Assembly (NCBI GenBank): GCA_009193035.1
Contig: SWDT01000077.1
Span: 124,001 to 188,000 of the forward strand
Length of the DNA: 64,000 nt
Origin: Halicephalobus mephisto
Taxonomy: Eukaryota > Nematoda > Chromadorea > Rhabditida > Panagrolaimidae
Reading direction: 5' to 3'
The translations under genes and the position numbers were made by a program. The notes beneath the pieces were generated by a model, which was not told the origin of the DNA, searched no databases, and was given only the letters and a program-made list of their open reading frames with translations. Of this stretch, positions 21,396 to 32,611 are shown one piece after another; position 1 is the stretch's first letter, and the number at the start of each line of letters is the position of its first letter.

Positions 21396-22530
21396 GTGTT
21401 TCAATTTCTCGATTTTTGACCCTTAGTTAAAGTACAGAGTTCTGGTTGTTAATTTTTTGCTATTTTAAAAATGAACAAAAATAACGATTTTGACAGGTGT
21501 ACTTTTTAGGAACGAAACTTGGGCGATTTTTGACTTCGAAGATAGAAAAATAGAAGTTTTGCTGGTAATTTTACGTTGTAGTTGTTATACTGTAAATGGA
21601 TAAATTTGAATTTGTGGGATTTGTTCTCTGGATGTAGTGTGAAATTGTAAGTGATGTAAAAATTTGATTTTTGAGTTTTTCAAATTTAAAAAATTTTTTT
21701 TGTAAAAATAGTGGATTATTACTGTATTGGGTTTCTTACTGTAGTTTATTAGTATTTAGATTTAGGATAAAATACATATGTTCTGAGCGGAATTCAGACG
21801 ATTTAGGAAGTTTTTTAGAATTTTGTGAAAATTTTAGATTCTTACTGTATTTTTTCGTGTGTAGTTGAAATTCAAAAAAATATCTTTTAAAGTTTTTAAA
21901 AAATTTCTCGGTTTTGTAAAAATTTTAGATTCTTACTGTACTTTATTTTTTCTTAGATACAATCGGAATAAAAAATTTTTTTTTAAAAATTCAATAAATC
22001 TAGAAATTTTTAAACTTGTGAAAATTCAGTTCTTACTGTATTGGGTTTCTTACTGTACTTTATTTTTTCTTAGGTACAGTTGAGATGGAGAGCGATTTTT
22101 TAAATGTAATTTTGAAATGAATTAAAACTTTTTCTTTGGTCTTTCGTAATGCCGGGCAGTGCCTGTGGCTCTGCAGAGGTCAACTCCGCAAGCCAAATTC
22201 CCTCCTGCTTGTCTACAGTAGTTTTAAATTGGATTATTTATTTTGGTCTTTTAGTTTTTTCATCGAAATTAAGTAATAACTATGCAGAAGTCTCATCTAC
22301 GTGTTTTATGAAATAAAAAATGAATTTCGTTTTTTTTATTTTTTATTTTATAATTTTCAAAAAAATTTTACTTTTTAATTATTTTTGAATCTGATTATTT
22401 CAAAATTTAAAAACCGAAATTTTCTGATTGTTGTGTGACCGAATAGTTCTGGTCACAATTAAACTAATTTTTTTTTCTAATTTTAACGAAAATTGTACTT
22501 TGTAATTCCATCAACACGGGTCAAAAAATA
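21396..22530. other. Intergenic, AT-rich
   Basis: 3' flank of RBM17. The motif TTACTGTA recurs at 21718, 21733, 21842, 21930, 22033 and 22048 in two similar blocks, indicating local duplication. An isolated GC-richer block at 22150-22215 has no recognisable gene. Confidence 0.5.
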
Positions 22531-23408
22531 ACCAAAACTCAATTTTTTCAAAAAAATTATTTCCATAAATAATAATTTTTAATGTTTTCAAAATTACAGT
22601 AATATTGTAATTTTAGAAAATCTTAAAGCGAAAAAGTTACGGTAATTTTTTTTTAAAATAATTTTTTATTTTGAAACAAATATTGAATTTTATTATTTAT
22701 TTTATATTATATTAAAATTCATTTTCGATTTTATATTTTTCGAAAATTTAAAATTTAAATTTTATTATTAATTTTAAAAAATTTGTTCGAAATAAATAAT
22801 TTTTAAATAATTTTAAAAATTAAAATTCTTAAATTCTAAGAAAATCGAAATTTGACTTCACTTTTGGATTTAAAAATTTTTAATTATCCATGTTGACGTA
22901 GTTTTTACGTTTTTAACAGGTTATTTAATTTTTGAGTTCTTAAAGTACTACTTTTTTAAACATTGGAACTTTAATTTTTAGCAAAAATCAAATAAATGTT
23001 TTTTGAAAATCGATAAAACTGAATAAAAACAGAAAAAAAATATTAACATGGATAATTAAAAATTTTTGAATCCAAAAATAAAGTCAGATTTCGATTTTCT
23101 TAGAATTTAAGAATTTTAATTTTTAAAATTATTTAAAAATTATTTATTTCAAACAAATTTTTTGAAATTAATAATAAAATTTAAATTTCAAATTTTCGAA
23201 AAATATAAAATCGAAAATGAATTTTAATATAATATAAAATAAATAATAAAATTCAATATTTGTTTCGAAATAAAAAATTATTTTAAAAAAAAATTACCGT
23301 AACTTTTTTGTTTTAAGATTTTCTAAAATTACAATATTACTGTAATTTTAAAAATATTAAAAATTATTATTTATGGAAATAATTTTTTAAAAAAAATTGA
23401 GTTTTGTT
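22531..23408. repeat. Large fold-back (inverted repeat), arms about 365 bp
   Basis: The arm 22531-22896 is the reverse complement of 23044-23408 with only scattered differences; the spacer is about 147 bp. The inner ends are TAATTATCCATGTT and AACATGGATAATTA; the outer ends are ACCAAAACTCAATTTTTT and its complement. There is no coding capacity. This is the form of a fold-back transposon or a long hairpin. Confidence 0.88.
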
Positions 23409-23749
23409 TATTCTTTGGCCTAAACTGTAATTTTCCAGAACTTTGATTTTTATGAATTTAATGCACCATAGTTTCTTAGAGAAAATGCAGATTAAATTAG
23501 GTAGTTATATAAAGTCCAAAATTGTTCATCAATTAATAATTTCATTAAACATTTCAAAAACTAGATGTCTGTAAATTCTTTAATTAAAAATTTCTTCAAA
23601 AATTAAAAAAGTTGATTTTTATAAAATTTATAAAAAATTAAAAAATTGAATTCGAATTGTCAGATTCAGAAATCGAAAAATTCGAATTTTAATAAATTTT
23701 TGAACTTGAACATTGAAGAGGTTGAATTCGAATTGAATTTTCAGATTCG

Positions 23750-24115
23750 AAAATTCTGGAAATTTGTACAGTAATTTGGAAAACTTTAAAAACTTCTAAG
23801 AGATTCTAGGCTTTTGTAAAATTCCAGAAGATTATACAAGCTTTGTTAAGATTTTGAAAACGTTCACAAGACTTTAGAAAATTTCGAAAGCTACTAAATT
23901 CTCGAAAATTCTGAAAATTTGTACAGTAATTTGGAAAATTTTAAAAACTTCTAAGAGATTCTAGGAGACTCCAAAAACCTGTTGAAAGATTCTGAAAGCC
24001 TTCACAAAATTCCAAAAATTTTTACAGATATCCAAAAATTCTGAAAATTCATACGGTAATTTGGAAAATTCTAAAAACTTCTAAGATATTTCAGAAGGCT
24101 TCTGTAAAATTCCAA
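23750..24115 (+). repeat. Tandem repeat upstream of the srsx-like gene
   Basis: Three imperfect units carrying AAATTCTGGAAATTTGTACAG or GAAAATTYRTACRGTAATTT followed by GGAAAA-TT-AAAAACTTCTAAGA. Confidence 0.65.
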
Positions 24116-24433
24116 AAAACTCCAATAATGTTCAAAAAGCTTTTTAAAATTTTGGAATTTTAGAAGTTTCACAGAAATTTGTTTTTTAAACATTACTTAT
24201 TTCATAATTGGAATTACGCATTTTATTTATTGATTTTTCTTAGGGTACTTGTCACAGGTTGTTTCTAAATAACGAAATATATAGCTGCTTGACTAATTCA
24301 CATGGCTTTTTATAATTTGTATCCGGGATCTTTGGTGATTTTCGTGAGAAAGGACAAAGGGCTTCTGAAAATTACAAACTTCGGCTTCATTTTCCCGTGT
24401 TTAGATTCTAGAAATAAGTACTTTTTTAGACTA

Positions 24434-24620
24434 CAGTACCTACACTAGTTTCAAGTTTATTATTGGCTACAGTATCTGCAGTATTTTCAAGTTTATCATC
24501 AACTACAGTATCTACAGTATTTTCAAATTTATCATCAACTACAGTATCTACAATAATTTCAAGTTTATCACCAACTACAGTATCTACAATAATTTAAAGT
24601 TTATCATCGACTACAGTAGC
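24434..24620 (+). repeat. 36-bp minisatellite next to the srsx-like start codon
   Basis: About five units of 36 bp, CTACAGTATCTACAGTATTT followed by TCAAGTTTATCATCAA, ending within ten bases of the ATG at 24628. It lies in the presumed promoter or 5' UTR; the in-frame reading has stops. Confidence 0.85.
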
Positions 24621-24627
24621 TACAGTA

Positions 24628-25689
24628 ATGTCGACTCCTCCAGCAAATACAGTAATCTCCTACGACCCCAGCATGGGCCACATCTACCCTATGTCCATCG
24701 CTGTAGCTACGTTTGTGGTTTCTGCCTTAGGGGTTTTTTTAAATGTAACTGTTTTATTAGTTATAATCTCGTCGAAGCAACTGCATAACAGATGCTATGT
24801 GTTGATCGGATATCTGGCTTTGTCGGATTTAATTTGCTGTGTTTATTATTCTTTGTTGAGAATTTTAATTTTTAATTATACTTATTATTTAAGTAATTAC
24901 GATTGTTTTTTATATTCTTTCGTTGGATTATTTGCTTTAAATACTCAAACAGGTCTGACCGCGATGTTGGGAATCGACAGATTCCTCGCTGTTTGTGCTC
25001 CTTACAAATATCGAAAATGGAAAGCAAATTTTTACATTTTGTGTATGATTATTCCCCCGAATATTTATGCAATTACCGTAACTGGATACGGCTGGATCGA
25101 AGCCACAGAAACCACCAGAGTTCCGGTTTGTTTTCCGCCTTCTGCTTACAACTCGAAATCCAGAAATCTTTGGGTGGCTTCGAACGGTGTTATTGTGGTT
25201 TTAGTTTTAATTTTATATTCAGCAACTCAAATAAAATTCAAAAAATCCCAAGGATTCACTAACAGCGATTCCACTATGAGGACGACTTCCAAAGTATTAC
25301 GGTCACTCATGGTCGTGATGATCGTTTACGCTTCCACTTGGGCTTTCACGATGCTTATGATGTTGATAATTTCGGTAATTTTCATTTTACAGTACATATT
25401 GACAGTATTTTTTTAGTTTATTGTGTACAATACTCCCGCACAGAAAATTGTCGAAATATTTTTAGTTTGGCCTGTGGTCATAAATGCCACGAGTAACTTC
25501 TTTATTTACTTCTGGAGAACGGAGGAATTCAGAAAAGCGACTTTGAAGCTGTTCAGATGCATGAAGTCAGGAAATAACAACAACAGTGTTCAAGAATTCA
25601 AAACAAGTACCGTAATGACAGTTTCCGCAGCTCCAAAAAATGTAAGTTTTGCAGATTCCAATCCGAAAAACGAATTCGAAAAAATTTAG
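24628..25689 (+). CDS. Serpentine receptor, srsx-like class A GPCR
   Basis: Two exons, 24628-25374 and 25417-25689, 340 residues, seven hydrophobic helices. TM1 IAVATFVVSALGVFLNVTVL with the conserved Asn; TM2 YLALSDLICCVYY with Leu-Ser-Asp; end of TM3 GIDRFLAVCAPYKYRKW, a DRF in place of DRY; TM7 VINATSNFFIYFWR in place of NPxxY. The GIDR-F-..P motif and the overall length fit the nematode srsx chemoreceptor family (Pfam 7TM_GPCR_Srsx). Family knowledge suggests a chemosensory neuron role; the ligand is unknown. AATAAA follows at 25768-25773. The start was chosen at the first ATG of the frame, directly downstream of the 36-bp repeats. Confidence 0.82.
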
Positions 25690-26285
25690 GTCCGGTTAAA
25701 GTAGCTTGAATTCAACGAAGATTGTTCCGAGAAAAATACTGTAATCCATAGTTGGACATGTTTAAAAATAAAGATTTTTTTCGACATTTTCAATTTTTTA
25801 TTCAAATTAATTAAATCGAAAATTCCGTGACGAAATGAATCTAGACAATGAAAACAATCTTCACCTGTTTCATCGATCTACACAGAGCGAAATACATCAT
25901 ACGGTATCTGAGAATACTAGATTAAGTGTTTCGAATTAATCATGGTTCCTCCAGTTAGACTTGAAATGGAATAGTTTGATTACAAAAATTGACCAAACAG
26001 AAATTTGTAAAAATTACATAATTAGAAAAAAATTTCCAAACAAGATTATCATCACAAAAGAACCTCCTGTAAGGGATTCTGGCCTACTTCCTTAATTGAC
26101 AGTAGTCAACAATACAAAGTAATTAACAACAACTCTTCGCGACTTCGTCCGGTTCTCAAGTGTCGCTCCTGTATCTCTCTGCTTCTGCTTGTCCTTTGGC
26201 ATGTAAATTGAGTTCCTGCATCTTTAGGATTTTCGTGCTAGGAGTCTTCTCGCTTTCTGCGACACCCCCTACACCCTTTAATCTA
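25690..26285. other. Intergenic, 3' side of the srsx-like gene
   Basis: Contains the poly(A) signal at 25768-25773. A short GC-richer block at 26130-26280 has an open plus frame but no recognisable protein features. Confidence 0.45.
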
Positions 26286-26412
26286 CACACAACAAAAACT
26301 GTCACTATTAAGTTTCAACTTTCATCACAAGTGCCTAATATCTATGAAAAATGCAATAATTGCGTTACATTTTGTAATTTTTACGAGGCCAGAAGCTGTT
26401 TTTTTGTATGAA
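26286..26412 (+). repeat. MITE-like element, degenerate single copy
   Basis: Shares with 27281-27645 and 48268-48905 the core CGTCAC-type block, AATGCCAAAT/AGTGCCTAAT, a TGCGTTACATTTTGTAAT-type block and the terminal CCAGAAGCTGTTTTTTTG. Only one palindromic half-element is present. Confidence 0.55.
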
Positions 26413-26446
26413 ATATACAAAAAATTAGATAAGTTTATAAACATAG

Positions 26447-26690
26447 TAATTTTTCTTTCTACTGATTTATATCGGTCTTTTTATTGCCCTTCAACTTGGG
26501 CAATTAAATCAAGAAAGTGATAATTATTTCAACCGCAGCAAAGCGAGATATAAGATGGTACATTACTAAACATGATAATTTTTCTTTCTACTGATTTATA
26601 TCGGTCTTTTTATTGCTCTCAAATTTGAGTAATTAAATCAAGAAAGTGATAATTATTACAACCGCAGCAAAGCGAGATAAGATATAATGC
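26447..26690 (+). repeat. Tandem duplication of about 125 bp
   Basis: Two adjacent units, each with TTTTTCTTTCTACTGATTTA, TATCGGTCTTTTTATTGC, AATTAAATCAAGAAAGTGAT and CAACCGCAGCAAAGCGAGAT. Differences are few. Confidence 0.85.
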
Positions 26691-27280
26691 ACAATACATA
26701 ATGCATAACACATTACGATTATTTAAAACATTATATAATTACAGTAAACACAAAATGCAAATCAGGCACATTAATAATGAAGTGTAGAAATCTTCTTGCC
26801 TCTTTTGCATTGATGATTCATCTGCCGTTCTCCACTATTGCCATCTTCGACTATATCGACAAGTTACAAGAAAATTCAATACAGTAAAAATTTTTAAGTA
26901 TGTCAAAAAAATCCTCTAAGTTAACAAAAATTTGATTTTTTTACTTTGTTTTGAATTCACAAAAATTTGGTCGAGCAAAACATAAAAAATTTCAATACAG
27001 TAAGAATCTGGAATTTGTATGTGGGCTTGGAAATATTTTAAACGAAATTCTCACGGAAAATTTTTTTTGCCATTCATGTATAAAAATTTTTAAAAATTTG
27101 AAATTTTCACAAAAATTGAAAAAAGAATTTTGGAAATTTTTAAAATGCCCCCAGGACAAGTTGTTTATTAAAGATTAAAGTTCATAAATGATCATCGATT
27201 TTGTGTCGATTCTGGAGTCCAAAACACAACAAACATGTTTGGACAGGTATCTGCGTCCATAGCTGATTTCAAATATCCAT

Positions 27281-27645
27281 ATACAAAAAGTATAACTTTT
27301 GGTCCAGTAACGAATAACAACAGTCACAGTTAAATTTTAATTTTCGTCACAAATGCCAAATGTTCATGATAAATGTGACGATTGTATCGTATTTCGTAAT
27401 TATTAAAAAACCAAAAGTTGCACTTTTTTGCATGAAAGATTGGCGAAGTGTTCTCATTATCACAGATAGGCAAAAGATTCTTATTACTACACACAAAAAT
27501 CGTAACTTTTGGTCCAGTAACGAATAACAACCGTCACTATTAAATTTTAATTTCCGTCACAAATGCCAAATGTTCATAATAAATGTGACGATTGTATCGT
27601 ATTTCGTAATTGTTAAAAAACCAAAAGTTACGTTTTTTTGCATAT
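27281..27645 (+). mobile_element. Composite MITE: two palindromic units around a short tandem array
   Basis: Units 27281-27432 and 27492-27645 each begin with GTAACTTTTGGTCCAGTAAC or a close variant and end with its complement CCAAAAGTTAC, forming roughly 150-bp palindromes with an internal CGTCACAAATGCCAAATG. Between them (27433-27491) are about two units of a TTGGCGAAGTGTTCTCATTA-type repeat. The same architecture, with about a dozen internal units, is at 48268-48905. Confidence 0.8.
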
Positions 27646-27794
27646 ATGTGATGTTCGAAAAACTATATTGAAAAAAAAAATAATGCAGCATTTTTTCGAA
27701 CATATCGGTAAGTTCATATTTTTGCAAATTGTCCAATATCATAAAAATGCTATTAACTACGACTTGAGAAAATAAAATTTAGATGTTTTGGACA

Positions 27795-28215
27795 AAATTA
27801 ACAAAGTTTAGAAGTAATAGAATAAAATTTTTAAAAAACAATTTTTAAATTAAAAATTAAAAAATTGAATTTTCGCGACGGGACCAGATTTTACGAAATT
27901 ATTAATTTTGTTTAAAAAATACTCAATTTTTATTTTTTCAAATTGTATTTTATAAAATTTAAAAATAATAAAATTCAAAAAAATTTTTTTATTTTAATCG
28001 AAAAATTAAAAAATTGAATTTCCCCGACGGGACCAGATTTTAAGAAATTATTAATTTTATTCAAATTGTATTTAATAAAACTTAGAAGTAAAAAAGTTTA
28101 AAAATAATAAAGTTTATGAGAAAAGTGATTTTTAGTTTCGGTGTGGAAATCAAAAAATCCGACTTTTCGCGACGGGACCAGGTTTTACGAAAGTCGCAGT
28201 GCCACTCGCGCATCA
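27795..28215 (+). repeat. CGCGACGGGACCA tandem repeat
   Basis: Three diverged units of about 140 bp, each with a CGACGGGACCAGATTTTA-like core at about 27876, 28025 and 28168, embedded in AT-rich sequence. Confidence 0.65.
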
Positions 28216-28541
28216 GAGCTAAAGATTTGGAGTTATCGATTGATTTCTGTTATCTTTCAAGTTGAATATTTGCAAAAAACCACCTACTATCGTTAGACTT
28301 AATAAATTTGAATCGATCGAATTCAAAAAAGAACTTCAATCACCGGATTTTAAACCGATCGTTGAATCTTGGCTGTTTTATTTTTTTCTTCTATGATTGA
28401 TAATTATTGTTGATCTCCTGTTTACAATACCTCCAAGGTTGGTTAGTATTGATATTAAATAAATTCGACCGAATTTGATATATGAGTTTTTAATTTTGAG
28501 TGATATTTTTAAAATTTTAGGATCAACTGCCAAATCAGAAG

Positions 28542-29333
28542 ATGAACGGAGAATCGACTTCAAGCCAGTTCGAAAGAGAATATGCTCGACAAGCTTTGCT
28601 TCGGGAGGAGGAATTGCTCGTGAACAAGATCATGACGAAACTCAAACGACAACTCGAAGAAGTCAGTAAACGCGAAAACGACAAGTTGACTCCAGAAGAA
28701 GAAATAATGGTCAAAAAACAGAACGACCAGATCGTCGACAGAGTTCAATTGATTCAGGCTGTGACGAAATTTGACGACGATTGGAAGGGACATCATCCGA
28801 CAAAGCTTTCCGAAGTCTTGCAGCCTTACACGGACCACATATTGAAGCTTATTTGGTTCTACAAGCAGCTTCAGAAGCTTCAGCAACTCCATAAAGAAGA
28901 GGACTTTGAGGGGTTGAGGTCCCGATACCCCCATGCTGTATCCTCTAACGTCAGACAGGCTTATCTGAGAACAGAGCTGGTCGAACGGGCTTTACTGTTG
29001 CTCAATCCAGATTTCGATCTCGGCGGAGGAACCCTGCCTTTGAGATTCATCAAAATCAGTCGAGTCATCGATGAATGTGCCACCAAAGGTCCCAGTAACG
29101 TGTCCGAGAGTGTCCTCAAGAAGAAGGAAGAAACAGAAGTGAACTTGCATCTGGAGAAGAAATCCGACAAACCAGAACAAGAATCCAAAGCAAACAAGGC
29201 TTTAAGAACGTTTCTGGAAATCCTCAGCAAAGAAAGCCCTAATCTGGTCATCGGAGACAACATAGACGTCAGTCGATGTGTCAGCGAAATCGCCAAAATG
29301 GGATTTCCTCCTGAATCCAACGTCGAACAATAG
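28542..29333 (+). CDS. Uncharacterised intronless charged helical protein, 263 residues
   Basis: A single exon with an ATG 22 nt after a TTTTAG acceptor (28514-28520), suggesting a trans-spliced mRNA. The protein is highly charged and mostly helical: a coiled-coil-like N-terminal third (ALLREEELLVNKIMTKLKRQ, LEEVSKRENDKLTPEEEIM), a middle HILKLIWFYKQLQKLQQLHK, a motif NPDFDLGGGTLPLRFI about residue 160, a Lys/Glu-rich linker, and a C-terminal helix ending GFPPESNVEQ. There are no signal peptide, membrane helices or Cys/His clusters. Codon use is GC-richer than the flanks, which supports real coding. I do not recognise the family and propose no function. Confidence 0.72.
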   Translation: MNGESTSSQFEREYARQALLREEELLVNKIMTKLKRQLEEVSKRENDKLTPEEEIMVKKQNDQIVDRVQLIQAVTKFDDDWKGHHPTKLSEVLQPYTDHILKLIWFYKQLQKLQQLHKEEDFEGLRSRYPHAVSSNVRQAYLRTELVERALLLLNPDFDLGGGTLPLRFIKISRVIDECATKGPSNVSESVLKKKEETEVNLHLEKKSDKPEQESKANKALRTFLEILSKESPNLVIGDNIDVSRCVSEIAKMGFPPESNVEQ

Positions 29334-29650
29334 TGGATGAATCTGATTTACGGTTTTATTGTGATTGCCTCGGGCAAGTTATCTGCACACGACTTTTCGT
29401 GATGCATTGGACAAAATCGAACTGATAGGTTTTGACTACATGTTCTAGCCCTTATCTTGTTGGACATTCGTTGAAATTTTAAACTTTTGTTTGAGTAAAG
29501 TTATTCATGGTAAAATTTCTGACAATAACTTTGAATTATAATTTTAGGATTTGTGGGAGACTTTAGAAATAGAATTTTGTCCGAAATTGAGGTTGTTATT
29601 GAATGCACTAGAGTTATGTTGAATTTTGACAAAATTTATTTTTTGCAAAT

Positions 29651-30112
29651 CCTTGGAAAAATGCCTACAGATGGTATTTTTGCATGTCCCTTTATCCGTA
29701 GCCAAAACGAGTTATATTATAAAGTAAGTTACTACTAGTAAATATAAATATATAAAAACGAAAAACAATTTAATTCAAAGCTGGTCGAAGGTTCTTCAAA
29801 AAATCTTCAATAATTTCGTTTTCTCCATTTAATATAAAATGTTTGAAGTTATTGTTAAACATGGTAATTATATTAATTATTAGCTTGTTTTATCAGTAAG
29901 AATTTAAATAAATAAAACACAATATTGTATTTTTTCGAACCTCTTAGAGTTCAGAGACGAATTTTGAAATTTTAGTGGCAATTCTGAAAATGGATTGTTA
30001 GTTTTTATATATTTATATTTACTAGTAGTAACTTACTTTATAATATAACTCGTTTTGGTTACGGGCAAAAGGACATACAAAAATACCATCTGTAGGCATT
30101 TTTCCAAGGGCT
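29651..30112. mobile_element. Inverted-repeat element with arms of about 110 bp
   Basis: 29651-29760 and 30000-30112 are near-perfect reverse complements: CCTTGGAAAAATGCCTACAG on the left, and AGGCATTTTTCCAAGG closing on the right; inner ends TACTACTAGTAAATATAAAT and complement. The 240-bp interior is AT-rich without a transposase. This is a non-autonomous fold-back/MITE structure. Confidence 0.85.
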
Positions 30113-30377
30113 TATATCAATATATGGTATAAATAATGTACATAAAATTCAACTACCATATGATTCCCCAGGAAGTCTCCGCCCTATCAGCCGACGCATC
30201 TAAATCGCAATATAAGGCTAGGAAAACTGAACCTCGGAGAGAAGAAATTAGATTGTTCTATCGAACTATCTGTGGAGCTCCATCGATTATGGCTGACGAG
30301 CCTGGGAAGACTTCTCTTTTCTGTTCACTCGATAATGTTGAATAAATTTATTTGAAAAACTGTCTATGGTAGTGCAG

Positions 30378-30668
30378 TATTGGTTGTAGATGTCGATGGT
30401 ATGACATCCTGGAGCTCCATGATTCGGCGGAAAACTGTTGATTCCTACTGTTAACAATAAAAGCTTGTTTATCTTAACATAAGCATAGAACGAAAGAGGA
30501 AAAGTCCTCGTTTAACCGAAATCAAACTCGAATCAGTTTAAAGTTGGATTTTCTCAAAGACTGACTCTCTAACACTCTAGTCTCACTTCACAGGCGTCGG
30601 CTGACTAGATGGAGCTTTGGGCATTCTGTCTAGGCCGTTTCCGGTTTAACTCCGATCTTTATTTCTAC
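30378..30668 (+). repeat. 290-bp repeat, copy 1
   Basis: Shares CGGAAAACTGTTGATTCCTA, AGCTTGTTTATCTTAACATA, TTTCTCAAAGACTG and TCGGCTGACT-G-AGCTTTGG with copies at 59855-60136 (same strand) and 60591-60882 (opposite strand). It ends immediately before the duplicated oac segment. Confidence 0.85.
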
Positions 30669-30669
30669 A

Positions 30670-32278
30670 AATTCGAGCACAAAACGCTTTTTTTGAAATC
30701 AATTCTTTCAGCCGTTTTTAGAGCATTTAACGGCTTCTCCATACCGATGATTTTCTTTGGATTCTGGAGGATTCTGAAGTGTGGATTCAGATTCTGATGA
30801 TCGAGAATGGAAAGAATCATATTTCAGTAATTTAAAATCTATAAAAAACGTATAAAAGTGAATAATTGATATGATTGTGGATGCAGTCGAAGACTATCTT
30901 AGTGGCGAAAGTAATAGATGATTTATCAACATGAAGGCAAATAGACCTCTGTCTCATGGTTAATATGTTGATTTTTTTTGCGTTCTATCATAATCATGTA
31001 ATATTTTTAAATAATCGTTATGTATTATGCTTTACTGTGATTCTTTATACTTGTCGCTTTCTTTTGTATGTTTGGTTTAATTACCCAAATTTGAGGGACA
31101 AATAAAGAAACTACACAAATCAATAGTAAGAAGTCCTACTACTTTATTGATTCTATTCAAACAGATTAGGATCGAGGGATAGAACACCTCACGCTACATT
31201 GTACGTTTTATTAAACAAAGCGTTTAAAAGCTATAAACAGCTACATAAACAACAATTCAAGGTGCAACACAACCGATACCAAGTCTTCCAGAAAAAATAA
31301 AATTTGTTTGCATTGATTTATTCACAGTCAAGCCTTCATAAATCCAAATAGAACTGCTAGTATTTATTCAACATCTAGAGAAGATTAGTAGTTGTTCCAT
31401 AAATTTTATTAAATAATGAGTAAATTGCCAAATAAATTGATTGGAATCCAGTGGATTCGGGCAATTGCTATCTTGGCCGTTTTAGGGTTCCATTTGTTCC
31501 CAGAAACTTTCCCTAATGGGTATCTGGGTGTGGATATGTGAGTTTAACTGAATCAGTTAAAAATAACGAGTCAATGCTTAGATTCTTCGTTATCAGTGGT
31601 TACTTGATGACCAAGATTACCTACAATTTATTAGAAACCTTAACATTGAAAGAGGTCATCAAAACTTTCTACCACCGTCGTTTCGTCAGAATTTGCCCTA
31701 ATTATTTCTTCACTGTATTTTATGTCATGATGATCGGCATATCGGTTCTCAGATTCTCTGATTTTGAATACTTACAACAGGATTCGCTTTGGGCTAGTTT
31801 CTTTGCCACGAACTTGAAGCGTATCATAGAACAGCAAAGTTACTTCAAATTGGTTGGTTGCATTCTTATTAACTAACTACGGTAATTATTTTATTTGTAG
31901 ACAAGTTCATTTAAACCATTACTACATACTTGGTCTTTGGGAGTGGAAATTCAATTTTATCTACTCGCTCCACTACTGTTCTATATTCTGTACGTATTCT
32001 CGAAACGGATTATTCTCGTTATTGGGTGATTACCTTATCGATTTCGTATCAGATGTTTTTGGGAAGATCACCGGAAGCTTTTGAACTAGTGTTCTGTCGT
32101 TTATGGCAATTTCTCATAGGATCATTGACATTCTACAACACTATGAATAACGTTTTGTATTCCTCTCACTGTGGAGAAAAACGACGAAGAACTGTCAGAG
32201 AAAAACAGATTCGAAAAAAGCACGTTTAAAAGTGGTCTTTGACGACATTATTCATAATAATCATTTGTTTCTGTCCTA
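30670..32278 (+). repeat. Duplicated oac segment, upstream copy
   Basis: Nearly identical to 33541-35142 (same strand), covering about 745 bp of upstream sequence and the first three oac exons, then cut by the run of N. Indels relative to the other copy are mostly single bases. Confidence 0.92.
31416..32278 (+). pseudogene. oac-like acyltransferase, truncated and frameshifted copy
   Basis: Exon 1 (31416-31537) and exon 2 read the same protein as the intact copy at 34281 (MSKLPNKLIGIQWIRAIAIL; then FFVISGYLMTK after a short intron). In exon 3 there are small deletions relative to the intact copy near 32027, 32152-32160 and 32237, so the frame is lost, and the sequence stops in the assembly gap at 32279. 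The 3' half and the SGNH domain are not seen. It may be a real recent tandem duplicate that is decaying, or the other allele of the same gene placed in tandem by the assembler. Confidence 0.75.
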
Positions 32279-32611
32279 NNNNNNNNNNNNNNNNNNNNNN
32301 NNNNNNNNNNNNNNNNNNNNNNNNNNNNNNNNNNNNNNNNNNNNNNNNNNNNNNNNNNNNNNNNNNNNNNNNNNNNNNNNNNNNNNNNNNNNNNNNNNNN
32401 NNNNNNNNNNNNNNNNNNNNNNNNNNNNNNNNNNNNNNNNNNNNNNNNNNNNNNNNNNNNNNNNNNNNNNNNNNNNNNNNNNNNNNNNNNNNNNNNNNNN
32501 NNNNNNNNNNNNNNNNNNNNNNNNNNNNNNNNNNNNNNNNNNNNNNNNNNNNNNNNNNNNNNNNNNNNNNNNNNNNNNNNNNNNNNNNNNNNNNNNNNNN
32601 NNNNNNNNNNN
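32279..32611. other. Assembly gap (333 N)
   Basis: Run of 333 N. It separates the truncated oac copy from transposase remnants and lies inside a near-identical duplication, a typical place for mis-joins. Confidence 0.99.

Noticed and set aside
21671..22083. Two Phe/Lys-rich open frames
   Set aside because: AT-rich low-complexity sequence with duplicated TTACTGTA blocks and no domain or splice support.
22150..22215. GC-rich block considered as a tRNA or small RNA gene
   Set aside because: No A/B box arrangement and no cloverleaf could be drawn.
29553..29738. 61-codon plus-strand open frame
   Set aside because: Lies in the left arm of the inverted-repeat element, and its complement is repeated at 30000-30112.
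30136..30345. 69-codon plus-strand open frame
   Set aside because: Composition is somewhat protein-like but it lies between transposable elements, has no splice partners and matches no family I know.
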